A DNA stretch of 41,765 bases from Aculops lycopersici (Eukaryota > Arthropoda > Arachnida > Trombidiformes > Eriophyidae): positions 8,889,848 through 8,931,612 of the forward strand of contig WNKI01000001.1 in assembly GCA_015350385.1 (NCBI GenBank). The letters are read 5' to 3'. The notes beneath the pieces were generated by a model, which saw only the letters and a list, made by a program, of their open reading frames with translations, was not told the DNA's origin and did not search any database. A program made the position numbers and the translations under genes. Below are positions 1-8,215 of the stretch, one piece after another; positions within the stretch are counted from its first letter, which is position 1, and each line of letters begins with the position of its first letter.

Positions 1-278
1 AAAATCCCGGGGGCCATATACCATACAACTACCCGTACGAGAAGTGACTGACAAGTAAGCTGAGCCGTGGACGCCCCTCACGGAGCGAAGGCGAAGCGGA
101 GCGAGCCGGAGCGCAGTTTCCCGGAAAGTCGCACAGAAAAACAGGTATAGCCGCGAGCGAAGCCGCGGTGACCGACTAGTGATTTTATAACTGACGACCT
201 TTCTACGTCGACATCCTTTATTTATATACTGCTGTTCGCTTCGGCTCTCCGCATCGCGTAGCAGCGTGGTGCGCGTTA

Positions 279-633
279 GAGAGCGGCATTTCTTGTTCAA
301 ATTTTGCCCAAATTTTGTTGTTTTCTTGTTTAAGAAAAAGGCCAAATTTTGTTAAAAAAAACAAGAAAATTTAACACAGGATTTCCCATAGACAAATCTG
401 GGGAACTCTTGATTCCCCCATTTTTGGAAAATCCCCCCATTTCCCCCCCCCAAATTTTTTCGACCTATCCTACCACAAGGGGGAAAACCAGCGGTGTTTG
501 GGGGGAAAACTAAAAACTCCCATAGGGTCCTGCACTAAATTTCAGTGCCCACCAGGTGGCGCTGTTTTGGGCCAAAATAGCAAATTTTGTTGTTTTGGTC
601 GAAAAAATTGTTAAAACAAGAAACGCCGCTCTC
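279..633. mobile_element. TA-flanked MITE, about 355 bp
   Basis: The left end GAGAGCGGCATTTCTTGTT (279-297) is repeated inverted at 615-633 with one mismatch, and both ends are flanked by TA (277-278 and 634-635). Outside the TA, both sides read GTGCGCG-like sequence. The interior is A/T-rich with repeated CAAATTTTGTTGTTTT blocks and C/G homopolymers, and has no coding potential. TA duplication with short terminal repeats fits a non-autonomous Tc1/mariner-type element nested inside the larger repeat-bounded region. Confidence 0.7.
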
Positions 634-830
634 TAGTGCGCGTCATATAGTGAGCGCATCCGGTGCGCGCGTCGTTCGCACAAGTGGCCAACTTGAGTCA
701 CCGGCATGTTAACTCCATGTTAACCTCACGTTTACTTCGGGTTAACTTTGTGTTAACTTCGGACCCTCTGCACGCCGTAATTCATCTCGCTTTTTTCGTG
801 AAAACACCACGATAAATTCGCATTGATAAT

Positions 831-1061
831 AGCGTATTGTGATGCCGTGCGCGTCCCACGTGTTTATATATAGGGCGCCACATAGTGCGTTAGAACGAGT
901 GTGCAGTAGCGTATTGTGATGCCGTGCGCGTCCCACGTGTTTATATATAAGGCGCCACATAGTGCGTTAGAACGAGTGTGCAGTAGCGTATTGTGATGCC
1001 GTGCGCGTCCCACGTGTTTATATATAAGGCGCCACATAGTGCGTTAGAACGAGTGTGCAGT
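831..1061 (+). repeat. Three tandem 77-bp monomers with E-box and TATA box
   Basis: Monomers start at 831, 908 and 985 and are nearly identical; the first has one visible substitution, TATATATAGGG against TATATATAAGG. Each has a CACGTG hexamer followed within a few bases by TTTATATATA and GGCGCC. The array therefore holds three evenly spaced core-promoter-like units reading toward the transposase remnant at 1210. Promoter function is inferred from motif order only. Confidence 0.85.
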
Positions 1062-1209
1062 AGGCGTAAAAGAAAATAAAGTTACTAAAGGTTAATTAAG
1101 TAAGTTGTATGACGAATTATTCCCCTTATTTTGTCATCACAGTATTTATATCAATCCTTCAAAATGAGATCAGCCAGCATAGACAGACAACAACTCAACC
1201 GAACAAGAC

Positions 1210-1425
1210 ATGAGCGTTGGGAATCGACTTCTCGCACTTGGCTCTGGATTGGATTACCAATGGCCACCACACAGACCTGATCTCACTCCCCTTGATTACT
1301 TCTTTTGGTCATATCTGAAGAATGTTGTGCGTCTCAAGAATCCTAAGTGCATCAAGACCCTTAAACTCTACGCCAGAAAGGGATGTGAATTGATGATGAG
1401 GGATGTAACGTGTGCGGGCCCATAG
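1210..1425 (+). pseudogene. Mariner/Tc1-type transposase C-terminal remnant
   Basis: The frame contains WPPHRPDLTPLDYFFWSYLK (from 1261), which matches the conserved third-Asp block of DD34D-type transposases (pattern WPPxSPDLxPxDyflWgylK), followed by residues resembling the usual K-x(n)-L-K tail. The upstream part, with the first two catalytic aspartates, is not present in any nearby frame, and the downstream part degenerates before the stop. It is a fragment of roughly 60 residues from a family that is normally about 340 residues, so it cannot be active. The family call rests on this one motif block. Confidence 0.6.
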
Positions 1426-1486
1426 ACACACGCTCAAGGACTTTGGTGGTGATGTTTTGAGGTCAGAGTAGGGGCGGTGCGTGCTG

Positions 1487-1500
1487 ACAAGGAAACATAC
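1487..1500 (+). repeat. Dispersed 14-bp motif ACAAGGAAACATAC
   Basis: The same 14-mer recurs at 10533-10546 (one mismatch), 10919-10932 (one mismatch) and inverted at 11139-11152 (exact). Three of the copies are followed at similar distance by an ATCATC-like segment. It probably marks a shared end or internal block of one repeat family, which is not identified. Confidence 0.5.
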
Positions 1501-1810
1501 CATGTCACCATCATCCGATCGGTCTGGAAATTGATAGACATGATGTCGGCAGCCCCCTGATGTCATCAGGCTGATGAGATCGCTCGGCGAAACTTTCGTT
1601 TTATTTCAAAAAAACTTCAAATTTCGCGCGTTTTGTATTTGATCCAAAGCGCATGATTCACCGCCGCGAAGCTTCGAGAAGTCGAGCTGGGTGTTGTATG
1701 GTATATGGCCCCCGAGATTTTGCTCAGACCACGCCCATTTATGGAAATTAGGGGCGGTGCTCTAGTTTAGGGGAGGAAAATAAAAAACATGTGTGGAAAA
1801 ATTGATAATT

Positions 1811-2251
1811 TGGGTGTTCTTTAGTTTTCGGGACCAGAGATATTGCAAATTTTCTTTCACCATTGTATTCACCCCCTGAGGCACTTTCAAGCTTAGGTAA
1901 CTTCCGGTTCTACAGGTTTTTTGGTTCGGTTTGGTTCACAAGATCGCGAGCGCGAAGCGCTCGCTTTGGTTTTGAGCGAAACGCATATACACATATGTAT
2001 ACACGCGCGGGGGGGGGGGGTGCTGGTTTTCCATCCGAAAACATGCAATCCTATATATTTTTCCATAGAACGCACTAATTTTCGCAATTCCTGTGCAGAT
2101 GAAGCGTAAATTTCGTTAAATAGTGCGCATCCTGTAGAACCGGAAGTTTCCTAAGCTTGAAAGTGCCTCAGGGGGCCCTTTTCGAACCTCCTGAATACAA
2201 TGGTGAAAGAAAATTTGCAATATCTCTGGTCCCGGAAACTAAAGAATCCCC
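1811..2251. mobile_element. MITE with inverted repeats of about 105 bp (foldback element)
   Basis: The segment 1811-1916 is repeated as an imperfect inverted copy at 2131-2251. Shared blocks include TTCTTTAGTTT, GGGACCAGAGATATTGCAAA, CACCATTGTATTCA and AAGCTTAGG against its complement. The flanks read GATAATTT on the left and AATAATTT on the right, which could be a 7-8 bp target duplication of the hAT type. The loop (1917-2130) holds a 12-G run (2009-2020), a CGCGAGCGCGAAGCGCTCG palindrome and no supported coding sequence. Confidence 0.7.
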
Positions 2252-2494
2252 AATAATTTTATATCAATAAACCTTCCTTCAACAAATCATCTAGAGTTTT
2301 GCTAACTAGCTCTAAGGCATCCGCTGTGTAGTTGTTGATGCTTTTTTGTAGGTTTGCGTAAGATCTTACAATGGAAACCACATTATACATGTCATATATC
2401 AATCGATAGGTCTCGATTAGTTGATTCAATATATCCTAGCTAAACACTCAACTTATTCCTCGTTTTCGAGAAATTCAAAAAAAATCCTTTTATT

Positions 2495-2922
2495 CTACCT
2501 ATCTACATCACATATGTCATCGTCGCCACATTCGTCGCCTGATGGAATATCTTGGTCCTCTACAATAACAATTTCATCATTGTTCGCCCCGCTGTCAAAT
2601 TGATTCATTATATCACCGCCACAGCTATCTTCTGTTTGCGAACCGGTGTCCACAGGGCAAGTACCATCCGATGGATCTTCCCATGCCTGCAACATACTCC
2701 ATCAGATTCGTTCAAGTCATAAAGTTCTGTATCATCGTCATCCGAACTAGTACTGTCATCTAATTGCTCGTGGAAACAAGTTCTGCTGATGTTGTTCTTG
2801 AATAATAAGGTGTAGTCGGCAGAATACAGTGGGTAAGACCCCAAAATGTGATAAAAATCTTGAAAATCATCTTGTATTCTGATGAAGTTCAACTGAAAAT
2901 GGAGGAAGAATGGCACACACAC
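2495..2922 (-). pseudogene. Acidic reading-frame remnant, unidentified
   Basis: Two overlapping minus-strand frames (2922 to 2608 and 2695 to 2495) appear to be one sequence joined by a frameshift near 2690. The first contains QLDDSTSSDDDDTELYDL and the second continues with Asp/Glu/Gly-rich residues such as DQDIPSGDECGDDD. The composition is more protein-like than the surrounding DNA, but I recognise no domain. It ends where the solo LTR begins, so it may be debris of an older element. It may equally be chance. Confidence 0.25.
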
Positions 2923-3075
2923 TATTGAAAGGAATCAAACTAAATATGCGGATACAAAATAGTTTATTTTGTGTGTAGTATATATACGATAATATCCCGT
3001 CTTCGGGAATATGTACTAAAGGGGGCGGGTCAGTGTTCCCGCTGTCCCGACCCGAGGAGCGCTTGTTTCTCTACA
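2923..3075 (-). repeat. Solo Copia-type LTR with CACAC target duplication
   Basis: On the minus strand this 153-bp segment runs from TGTAGAGAAAC to TTTCAATA. It shares the layout of the neighbouring Copia LTR: a TATATATA box (2979-2986), then AATAAAC (AATAAA at 2963-2968), then a short tail ending in -ATA. It is flanked by CACAC at 2918-2922 and 3076-3080, as expected for a 5-bp target duplication after LTR-LTR recombination. The sequence is clearly diverged from the adjacent LTR, so it belongs to a sister family. The duplication lies in (CA)n DNA and is weak evidence on its own. Confidence 0.6.
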
Positions 3076-3080
3076 CACAC

Positions 3081-3212
3081 TATGAGAAGTAGATAGACGA
3101 ATGCAATAGTTTATTGTATGATTATGGTTTATATACGCCCGCACATACACGGGACTTCGGGCAGGGCTACACGCCCCCTGCTGGCACGGCGGATAGGGCC
3201 CGCCTCCCAACA
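3081..3212 (-). repeat. 3' LTR of the Copia element
   Basis: This 132-bp repeat is identical to 8216-8347. Read on the minus strand it starts TGTTGGGAGG, the usual Copia TGTTG start, and ends CTTCTCATA. It contains a TATATAA box (3129-3135) and an AATAAA signal (3110-3115). The repeat can be extended one base each side (3080-3213), so the exact end is ambiguous between a CACAC and an ACACA target duplication. Confidence 0.95.
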
Positions 3213-3219
3213 CTCTCTC
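3213..3219 (-). promoter_or_regulatory. Polypurine tract for plus-strand priming
   Basis: On the minus strand GAGAGAG directly abuts the 3' LTR start TGTTGGG, the expected position of the plus-strand primer. It is short, and the polyprotein stop codon (3225-3227) lies only five bases before it, so the interior has almost no 3' untranslated space. Confidence 0.65.
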
Positions 3220-3224
3220 GGGCA

Positions 3225-4220
3225 CTAGATGCCTGTCAAAGCTGGGAAGTGGCGCGCTCGTGGTTGTGGCGATGGTTCCGGAGTCTCGACGACTGGGTCC
3301 TCCACTTTGAGGCGCTTAAGGGCCTTGGCCATTTTGAATTGTGACCTTAGAACTGATGCAAGTATGATGCAAAGGATTACCACGAGAGATAAGGCAACCA
3401 AATACTCGAAAGTAATTTTGATTGATTTCTCGACGACGTAAGTAATCTCCACTTCACCGCGCTGGCGGTTTACCTTCACATCGACCACGGAAGTTGTATC
3501 CGGATCGATGAGCGCTAACTCTGCGTTTTCAACCAGCTCACTCAATTCACGTGTTGCAAGTTTGCCGCTGCGACACATGTCGGCAACTGCGTTTAGACTT
3601 GCTGCTCCTGCATACATCTCGTTTATGACCTTGTAGGTCGCCCAGGTGACAATAGGTTGGCTTAGAACCTCTTCCTGGAGACGATAATGATGCAGTGGGC
3701 CGGAAGGGCTGACAACAGTTAGGCTGTTGACTCCTTCCTCATACATGTTGGTGCGCTCGGTTAATGTAGCCAGAGTAGATTGGCTCAGATGCTCGCTCAG
3801 GCCTAGCGTTGCATTTGCAAGGACTCCTGGTGCATCGTGTGAAATGCCTCTGATGAGGTTGGTGACGCCATAGATGAAGTGAGCGACTTGGATAGCCGCC
3901 TGAATTGCACCTGTAATGGATCGTTTGTTCCGGTCATGGTGGCAGCTAGCTATGTTGTCCAGAGCTGCTGCAACTCTTTGCGCGTCGATCTCGGCACAAA
4001 GGTTTTGGGTGATTGTTTTCCAGGCCATCTCCAGGCCATGGTGCTTGGTCATTTCGGTTGGTCCGATGAGTTGAGTAAGAGCTTGGTCCACGGTGGAGCA
4101 GGGGCTGCTTACTTTGAATGAGAGCTTGGTAGGAGCTGGTCCGTCAAATATGCTTGACTCCAAATTCACACGGATGGCTTGCGCACAGGTAACACTTGCT
4201 AATAGTGCTGTGATGCCAAG
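3225..4220 (-). other. Envelope/fusion-protein-like C-terminal module of the Copia polyprotein (residues 1307-1637)
   Basis: Directly after the RNase H tail comes a hydrophobic segment, LLGITALLASVTCAQA (1306-1321), with a good signal-peptidase site after A-Q-A. An ectodomain follows. Its first part (about 85 residues, Cys at 1347, 1381 and 1399) ends in the furin-type site R1403-N-K-R1406. Next is a hydrophobic, Gly/Ala-containing stretch (about 1407-1430) placed like a fusion peptide, a helical region with one N-glycosylation sequon (N1442), a membrane segment about 1575-1597 (3348-3416), and a basic, Pro-rich tail of 40 residues. This order is that of class I-like fusion proteins, as in gypsy-type errantivirus Env and baculovirus F. 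No specific homology is recognised, so the function is inferred from architecture. It ends ten bases short of the LTR. Confidence 0.75.
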
Positions 4221-7200
4221 TAGTGACCGTAAATAAGTGAATTGCTTGCAGCTCAACGGCTTTGTTAATATGTCGGCCGTTTGTTCGCCAGTTGGCACAT
4301 AGGTGACTTCTATGTGGCCTGCGCCCTCTCTCTCTCGAACGGCGCACATCTTAATATCTAGATGTTTGATTTTAGAGTGAGTTTGGTCATTTTTAACGAG
4401 CTTAATAGCGCTTTGGTTGTCGACGAATAATTTGGTTGGTTTGATTGAGTTGACTCGAGTGAGCTCAGTAACGAATTGTCTAATCCAAACAATTTCTTTA
4501 CTTGCTTGTGAGCACGCAACAAACTCAGATTCGGTTGATGACTCTGACGTCGTTGCTTGTTTTGCCGACCTCCAAACGATTGGCGCGCCGCATCTCATGA
4601 CGACGTAGCCGGAAATTGAACGGCGAGTGTCGAGGCAGCCTGCGAAATCGGAGTCGCTAAAGGCAACAAGTGAGTCATTTGAACCATCAAATCTGATTCC
4701 AAAGTTGATCGTAGATGCAATGTAGCGTATGAGAGCTTTCACTGCTTCCCAATGTGCTTGCCGGGGCTCGGCACAAAAGCGAGAAAGTATACCGACGGCG
4801 CAAGCGATGTCGGGTCGGGTTCCGTTCATCAAGTAGATGAGGCATCCGATCGCTTGTCGATATGGTGCATTGACTGCAGGCGATGATCCGCCATCGGCTG
4901 TCCCTTGGACCACAAATTTGATTCCTGGACGCATTGGTATTGCGACAGGACGAGAGTCCGTCATGTTGAAGCGCTCGATTGTCTTCTCGGCAAAAAGTGA
5001 TTGGCTGATGTGCAATTGTCTCTTGCTCTTGTCTCTTGTGATTTGCAAGCCAACGTAACATGAAGCTTCATTTACTGAAATTTCAAATCGAGACTGCAAA
5101 AAGGATAAGAGTTGGGCAAGTTGTTGCGGATCTTTTGCGGCTACCAAGCCGTCGTCCACATAAATCGCGAGGATGATGTTGTCGTCGTAGTTAACAAAAA
5201 CGCAACTGTCGCTATTCAAAGGTTTGAGATTGTATTGGCATAGGAAGTCGGTAAAGGTCCGATTCCAAACATGACTAGCTTGCTTCAATCCGTAAATGCT
5301 ACGCTTGAGCTTGCATGCCATGTTGTTTGTGCTGCTTGAAATCTCATATCCCTTTGGCTGCGACATCCAAATGTCCTTGTCAATTTTGCCATAGAGAAAA
5401 GCAGTGCGTACATCGAATTGCACCAGCTCCAAATTGAGCTCGGCTACAAATGATAGGATTAGACGAATGGAGTCTAAGCGCACAACTGGAGAGAAGGTGA
5501 CGTCATAGTCAACGTGAAGGCGCTGGGTGAAACCTTTGGCAACTAGCCGTGCCTTGTACCGTGGCGCTTGGCCATTCACCGCAGGCTTGATTTTGTATAC
5601 CCACTTGCTTTGAACTGGCCGCTTGTCCGCAGGTAGCGGTTTAACCTCCCAGGTTTGGTTCTTGATGAGCGATTGATATTCGGAATCCATCGCTTCCTTC
5701 CAAAGATGCTTGTCAGCTGACTTGATCGCTTGCTCGTAAGTGGCTGGCTCCTTAGGGTCTGAAATGTCCATGACATTTGCTTCTCCATCGTCATCGTCTA
5801 GCAACTCGGACTCCTCGACATTTGGCTCTGATTCCAGGTACTCCTCTAGGCTGTTGTAGGCAACATCCGGTAGGCTGATTTCCGGAAACTTGGTTTCGTC
5901 GAAAATGACATCACGAGATAAAACGACTTTGTTCTCAACATGATTGTAAAGGCGGTAAGTGAAATCGCGCTCGTAACCAACCATGGTCAACTTGATGGAT
6001 CTGGGCTCCAACTTCTTCTGGTAGCCTGATCTCTTCTTTTGCTGAGTTTTAACAAAAGCTACTGACCCGTAGACTCGCAGGTGGCTCACTCTCGGTTTGG
6101 CACCGAAGTATAACTCAAATGGAGTCTTGAGTTTAGTGTTTTTGTTTGGTACTCTGTTCAAAAGATAGACTGCGGCTACGGTGGCCTCACCCCATAGCTT
6201 CTCGGGTAGGCGGCGATGGAAAAGCATGGCGCGAACTGCCTCGAGCAAGGTACGATTCTCTCGCTCAATGAATCCGTTTTGTTGGGGCACAAACGGTGCA
6301 GATGTAACGTGCTCGATGCCATGTTCTAAAAAATAGGCTTTGGATCGATTGCTGGTCATTTCAGAGCCACAATCACTTACCATTCTTAGAACTTTCTTCC
6401 CGGTTTCCGCTTCGATTTTGCTGAAGGTTGACCTTATGCAGTTGTAAGTTTCTTCTCTAGACTTGACAATGTTCACAAATCGATAGTTAGAAAACTCGTC
6501 TTTGAATAGCACAATGTATTTGCCTCCACTAATTGTATCGACGCCGATTGGTCCGCAAATGTCCATGTGGACACTTGCGCCAACATTAGTTGCTCTCTCT
6601 CTTGAACTAAGAGGGATAGGAGCTTTGGCGTGCTTTGATAAGCAGCAAGCTTCGCAACTAATTAGGCGTCGATCGCTAGACTTGGGGTCTAAATTGATCT
6701 TGCAACTTTCGAGCCCCTCGACAATTCCATGCTTGTGCATTTTGGCGATTGTTTGTCGTGCGACATGAGCTAGGCGCTCGTGCCATACATCGATTGTAGT
6801 AGTAGCAGGTGCTTGAACCTCGCTGTTGAATGACTCTGGGTATATCTCGATCAATTTTGCTTCAAACAGATTGCCAACACGACGACCAGAAATGATCTGT
6901 TGGTTTTGTTTGTTGATAATATTAATCAAGTTTCCTCGAGCATCAGCTCGATGACCTTTGTCCATTACTTTAGCGATAGAGACTAGCTTGCGACGTAGGG
7001 TTGGGACGTAGAGAACATCATCCAAAATGACGGTGATGATATCTCCTGTTGATGTCGTGGACCTGAGCCGGATGCTCCCGCTGCCAGGTGAGATGGCCTC
7101 GCCAGAGTCGCCCATGCGAATTCGCTTCGGCTCGTCGAATGCAGTAAAGGTTTCGAAGGACTCGTAATCAAACGACATGTGATCGGAACTACCGGAATCG

Positions 7201-8138
7201 ATAATCCAACCAGCTTGGCTTGATGACTTGACATCCGTAATCATAACCTCTGCTACTGCAACGCTTACCTCTGACTCTTGATCCTTCTTCTTCTTGCGGC
7301 AGACTTCCTCCGTATGATTCTTCTTCTTGCAGTAAGTGCACTTGGGCTTCTTCTTGTCGCTTTGTTCACTTGTTTCCTGCTTCTTGTTTTGCTTGTCGTT
7401 AGATTTGTTTTGTTCTGGTTTCTTTTGCGCGAGATGGGCAGCTGCTTCATTGGGATTGCTTCTTGGTTGAGAACGAGCAACTAAGCTCTCCTCTGCCTTC
7501 AATCTAGGAAGTAGCTCCGCCATTGTTTGTGGCACTTCAGAATTGTTGGCCCAATTGGTCATAAAAATATGCCAATTTGGGGTCAAGCCAGAGACGATTC
7601 TACCAACAAGCGTCTCCTCGTCAACGTTGGCCCCAGATTCTAACAATTGATTGTAGATCTGTTGAACACGAGCGATGTAGGTGATGACACCTTCGCTTGG
7701 TTTCATGTTGGCTGCATAAAATTGACGTTGGATGGCTATCTTGCCTGCTTGACTTGATTGACGATGCGCTTGTTCCAATCGATCCCAAATCTCTCTAGCA
7801 GTTTTGAGATGAACGACGAGAATAGCTTGATTATCATCAAGAGCCAAAAGGATGATTGCCCTTGCGTGTTGATTATCTTCGTCCCAAGCTAGTTGGGATT
7901 CCCTTGTGATTGGTCGTGGCTTAGAGATTGCATCATAGCAACCCTTAACAATCATGTAGGCTTCAGCTTGCGCTCGCCAGACAGTAAAATTGGTACCATC
8001 AAACTTACGTAAGGCTAAACCGGATTGTTGTGTTGATTGACTTGATGGTGGCTCAACCGTCGACCCTAGCTTCACCATGCCTGGCATTGGGACACTACCA
8101 GCAGGTGGTTTAATTGGTGTTCTTGGTGTTTTAGGCAT
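3225..8138 (-). CDS. Copia Gag-Pol polyprotein continuing in frame into an envelope-like protein (1637 aa)
   Basis: This is the single polyprotein of the retrotransposon. Gag: DUF4219/UBN2-like region about 42-220, with zinc knuckle C267-X2-C270-X4-H275-X4-C280. Protease: DSG at 314-316. Integrase: HHCC zinc site (H453, H458, C495, C498), catalytic D526, D589 and E625 (D-62-D-35-E spacing). Reverse transcriptase: about 800-1060, with FD at 908-909 and YVDD at 993-996. RNase H: D1164, E1205, D1240, D1289, ending in the usual ADILTKPL block at 1288-1295. Copia polyproteins usually stop within about 30 residues of that block. This one runs on for another 340 without a stop. The start codon at 8138 lies 77 nt past the LTR, and no frameshift or nonsense codon interrupts the frame. 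Gag is probably made by splicing or processing, but the sequence does not show how. Confidence 0.95.
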   Translation of the reverse strand: MPKTPRTPIKPPAGSVPMPGMVKLGSTVEPPSSQSTQQSGLALRKFDGTNFTVWRAQAEAYMIVKGCYDAISKPRPITRESQLAWDEDNQHARAIILLALDDNQAILVVHLKTAREIWDRLEQAHRQSSQAGKIAIQRQFYAANMKPSEGVITYIARVQQIYNQLLESGANVDEETLVGRIVSGLTPNWHIFMTNWANNSEVPQTMAELLPRLKAEESLVARSQPRSNPNEAAAHLAQKKPEQNKSNDKQNKKQETSEQSDKKKPKCTYCKKKNHTEEVCRKKKKDQESEVSVAVAEVMITDVKSSSQAGWIIDSGSSDHMSFDYESFETFTAFDEPKRIRMGDSGEAISPGSGSIRLRSTTSTGDIITVILDDVLYVPTLRRKLVSIAKVMDKGHRADARGNLINIINKQNQQIISGRRVGNLFEAKLIEIYPESFNSEVQAPATTTIDVWHERLAHVARQTIAKMHKHGIVEGLESCKINLDPKSSDRRLISCEACCLSKHAKAPIPLSSRERATNVGASVHMDICGPIGVDTISGGKYIVLFKDEFSNYRFVNIVKSREETYNCIRSTFSKIEAETGKKVLRMVSDCGSEMTSNRSKAYFLEHGIEHVTSAPFVPQQNGFIERENRTLLEAVRAMLFHRRLPEKLWGEATVAAVYLLNRVPNKNTKLKTPFELYFGAKPRVSHLRVYGSVAFVKTQQKKRSGYQKKLEPRSIKLTMVGYERDFTYRLYNHVENKVVLSRDVIFDETKFPEISLPDVAYNSLEEYLESEPNVEESELLDDDDGEANVMDISDPKEPATYEQAIKSADKHLWKEAMDSEYQSLIKNQTWEVKPLPADKRPVQSKWVYKIKPAVNGQAPRYKARLVAKGFTQRLHVDYDVTFSPVVRLDSIRLILSFVAELNLELVQFDVRTAFLYGKIDKDIWMSQPKGYEISSSTNNMACKLKRSIYGLKQASHVWNRTFTDFLCQYNLKPLNSDSCVFVNYDDNIILAIYVDDGLVAAKDPQQLAQLLSFLQSRFEISVNEASCYVGLQITRDKSKRQLHISQSLFAEKTIERFNMTDSRPVAIPMRPGIKFVVQGTADGGSSPAVNAPYRQAIGCLIYLMNGTRPDIACAVGILSRFCAEPRQAHWEAVKALIRYIASTINFGIRFDGSNDSLVAFSDSDFAGCLDTRRSISGYVVMRCGAPIVWRSAKQATTSESSTESEFVACSQASKEIVWIRQFVTELTRVNSIKPTKLFVDNQSAIKLVKNDQTHSKIKHLDIKMCAVREREGAGHIEVTYVPTGEQTADILTKPLSCKQFTYLRSLLGITALLASVTCAQAIRVNLESSIFDGPAPTKLSFKVSSPCSTVDQALTQLIGPTEMTKHHGLEMAWKTITQNLCAEIDAQRVAAALDNIASCHHDRNKRSITGAIQAAIQVAHFIYGVTNLIRGISHDAPGVLANATLGLSEHLSQSTLATLTERTNMYEEGVNSLTVVSPSGPLHHYRLQEEVLSQPIVTWATYKVINEMYAGAASLNAVADMCRSGKLATRELSELVENAELALIDPDTTSVVDVKVNRQRGEVEITYVVEKSIKITFEYLVALSLVVILCIILASVLRSQFKMAKALKRLKVEDPVVETPEPSPQPRARHFPALTGI

Positions 8139-8204
8139 TCTTGAAAGTTAATAAAAATAATGTTGAATAATATTTTTGATAACGAGATGACTCATAAAAG
8201 TTTT

Positions 8205-8215
8205 GGCTGTTAACC
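8205..8215 (-). promoter_or_regulatory. Primer-binding site complementary to the tRNA-Asn(GUU) anticodon arm
   Basis: Directly after the 5' LTR the element reads GGTTAACAGCC. Its complement, GGCTGTTAACC, is the anticodon stem-loop of eukaryotic tRNA-Asn around anticodon GUU (positions about 30-40). Drosophila copia is known to prime from a 5' half of initiator tRNA-Met cut in the anticodon arm. By analogy, this element would use a tRNA-Asn half. The match is 11 contiguous bases, located exactly where a primer site must be. Confidence 0.75.

Larger units (their letters stand above)
1..1721. mobile_element. Putative DNA transposon bounded by 29-bp inverted repeats (left edge at window start)
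   Basis: Positions 1-29 begin AAAATCCCGGGGGCCATATA, and the same 29 bp return inverted at 1693-1721 with one mismatch. A third copy, identical to the first over 33 bp, is at 11461-11493. Between the inverted copies lie a nested MITE, three 77-bp tandem repeats and a mariner-like transposase remnant, so a decayed composite DNA element is the simplest reading. The left target-site duplication cannot be tested because the window starts at the repeat. No intact transposase remains. The family is not assigned. Confidence 0.45.
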
